A stretch of DNA of 64,000 nt. Source: JBJXGE01 sp046154185 (GTDB lineage Bacteria > Planctomycetota > UBA8108 > UBA1146 > JAJFFE01). The notes below the pieces were generated by a model. The model was given only the letters and a program-made list of their open reading frames with translations, did no database searches and was not told the origin of the DNA. The stretch is from assembly GCA_046154185.1 (NCBI GenBank), contig JBJXGE010000070.1:186001-250000 (forward strand), in the 5' to 3' direction. The position numbers and the translations under genes were made by a program. Shown in pieces: positions 62,826 to 64,000 of this stretch; positions within the stretch are counted from its first letter, which is position 1, and each line of letters opens with the position of its first letter.

Positions 62826-64000
62826 CTACGGCGTCACGCGCAGTTCGAGCGCCGCGAGCCGGCCGATGTCGTGCAGTTCCTTGAAACTCTCGAGGAGCAG
62901 TTTAAGGTCGGCCTTGCCCGGCGAGAGCTTCACGGTCTTGCCGTCCACTTTGAGCTCCCGGCTCGCGAGCAGATCTTCCGGCGCGACCAAGTAACTGACC
63001 TTCGGCCGATCGGCGGTGATCACGCCGTCGGCGTCGCTGAACTTGCAAGTGATCGGTTGTTGCACCGTCGCCGGGGGCGCAATCTTGAAGCGCCCCTCGC
63101 GTCCTTGCTGGCGATATCGCACGACGCGCGTGAAAGTGTGCGACACCGCGCGCGCGTGACCGGGAATCCACTCGAGCACATTCTTGAGCCGCAGCGCATG
63201 CGGTCCCGGGTGCAGCTTTGGATTAGGGTTGCCGCCGTAGTCCGCCAGTTCATAAGTGATGAGTTCCACGCTGCCGCGCGCCGTTTTGATGGCGTCGTGC
63301 ATACTCACGGAGTCCGCGTAAGGACACTGCTCGTCGCCACGCGCGTGCAAGATTCTGACCTTGAGCCCCGTCAAGTTCGCCGCCAGCGGCAACACCGCTG
63401 CGCGCACGACCGTCCCACCCGCCGCCTCCGGAACGATCGCTGCAAACTGATCCGGAAACGACGCCGCGTAGTACCACGTGTAGTATCCCGCTTGCGAGAG
63501 TCCGGTCATGCTCAGCCGCTCGGGATCGACCGCATAGTGACGACGCAAGTGGACGAGCGCGTCGCGCATCACGCTCGCGATTGCTTGGTCCTTCGCGAAG
63601 AACTGTTGATCCGGAAAGCGCGCAGCATCTTCGGCGTACTTGAGGATGATCGGTCGAAACAAGATCGTGCGTTCGGCCCCGGGCTTGTTCCGGAAAAAAC
63701 TGATACCCGCCTCGCCATCGACAAGCGCATGGTCCGGGAGCACGAGCACCGGAAAGCGTTCGCGGTGGTCGTAGTCGACCGGCAGATGAATCGAATACTC
63801 CCAGGTTTGCCCACCGCTTGGAAACGTGAGGCCGTGCTGCGTGCCGGGTTTCGACTGCGTGAGCGGCGGCAACGTTCGCAGCGCTGCGGTCGCGAGCGCG
63901 AGATCGCCTTTCACCGCCTTGAGCGCTTTCTTGAGCAGGACGTCTTCCTGCTTGTCGGTCGCAAGCAAATAGGCGGCGATCGCTTGGTGGATGCTTGCGG
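62826..64000 (-). CDS. Esterase/phospholipase-type alpha/beta hydrolase, 5-prime end outside the window
   Basis: At least 391 residues. The frame is open to the window edge (ASIHQAIAAYLLATDK precedes the first internal start at 63968), so the start lies beyond 64000. Hydrolase-fold features: WEYSIHLPVDYDHRERFPVLVLPDHALVDG, nucleophile elbow in LSMTGLSQAGYYTWYYAASFPD (GLSQAG, Ser), VRILHARGDEQCPYADS (D-x-x-x-P, catalytic Asp region) and a late His in PGPHALRLKNVLEW. G-L-S-Q-x-G is the motif of the phospholipase/carboxylesterase (PF02230-like) and PHB-depolymerase-like families. The C-terminal ~100 residues are a beta-rich extra domain. Substrate unknown; the missing N-terminus could hold a signal peptide. 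Confidence 0.78.
   Translation of the reverse strand, partial: ASIHQAIAAYLLATDKQEDVLLKKALKAVKGDLALATAALRTLPPLTQSKPGTQHGLTFPSGGQTWEYSIHLPVDYDHRERFPVLVLPDHALVDGEAGISFFRNKPGAERTILFRPIILKYAEDAARFPDQQFFAKDQAIASVMRDALVHLRRHYAVDPERLSMTGLSQAGYYTWYYAASFPDQFAAIVPEAAGGTVVRAAVLPLAANLTGLKVRILHARGDEQCPYADSVSMHDAIKTARGSVELITYELADYGGNPNPKLHPGPHALRLKNVLEWIPGHARAVSHTFTRVVRYRQQGREGRFKIAPPATVQQPITCKFSDADGVITADRPKVSYLVAPEDLLASRELKVDGKTVKLSPGKADLKLLLESFKELHDIGRLAALELRVTP

Noticed and set aside
1..64000. tRNA, rRNA, riboswitch, insertion sequence or integrated element
   Set aside because: Reading the intergenic stretches showed no tRNA-like cloverleaf, rRNA or known riboswitch consensus that I could recognise, and no transposase or integrase gene. 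Short or diverged RNAs could still be missed without a covariance search.

Overview
The window is about 64 kb of GC-rich, gene-dense chromosomal DNA that looks planctomycete-like (Planctomycetota or a close relative). This is inference. It rests on a Ser/Thr kinase with WD40 repeats directly behind an ECF-type sigma factor, several very large secreted proteins (TPR/FG-GAP, Kelch, subtilase-PKD), C-terminal dockerin-like tails of the type GDANxDGxxNIxDPxxLLxYLF, and functional genes scattered singly instead of in long operons. A KdsD-type arabinose-5-phosphate isomerase suggests an outer membrane with Kdo-LPS. I see no rRNA, tRNA, CRISPR array, insertion sequence or prophage.

Layout. 0-9.5 kb: a secreted TPR/FG-GAP/UnbV protein, an S41 protease, a glycerophosphotransferase-like protein, a DedA protein, and a minus-strand run of ABC-2 permease, ACT-domain protein and TauE exporter. 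9.6-12.5 kb: korAB, a 2-oxoacid:ferredoxin oxidoreductase. 12.9-23.6 kb: Kelch/dockerin protein, kinase-WD40 with its ECF sigma factor, and a subtilase. 24-31 kb: unknown protein, APC transporter, PrcB-like lipoprotein-sized protein, M2 peptidase and a VOC protein. 31.8-34.1 kb: nagA with a ROK kinase (amino-sugar use). 34.2-37.4 kb: Zn-phospholipase-like protein, phospholipase D/cardiolipin synthase-like protein and a type III polyketide synthase. 37.5-42.4 kb: GT39 glycosyltransferase, tag, kdsD, YqeY and an isolated rpmH (bL34). 42.9-47.6 kb: an FHA-TM-M64 peptidase fusion, then a pteridine-reductase-like SDR coupled to folB. 47.7-55.5 kb: the most unusual stretch, with a small membrane protein with a possible selenocysteine, two different alpha/beta hydrolases (one fused to a CHAT protease domain), an ion channel, an aldehyde dehydrogenase fragment, a zinc ribbon and a thioredoxin-like protein. 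55.8-64 kb: a large duplicated secreted dockerin-type protein, an ALDH7-type dehydrogenase divergent from 3-hydroxyacyl-CoA dehydrogenase, and an esterase cut by the window end.

The strongest unusual signal is at 55039-55521 (minus). A membrane-anchored thioredoxin-fold protein is interrupted by an in-frame TGA exactly where the first cysteine of the WCxxC redox motif should stand (W-TGA-L-A-C). The fold continues in the same frame, and a perfect 7-bp hairpin with a GGUAC loop begins 17 nt after the TGA, as expected of a bacterial SECIS element. This is a predicted selenoprotein that standard gene calling would split in two. A second, weaker TGA-containing candidate lies at 47745-47975. Intergenic regions also carry a modular family of palindromic repeats (four clusters) and several strong hairpin terminators.
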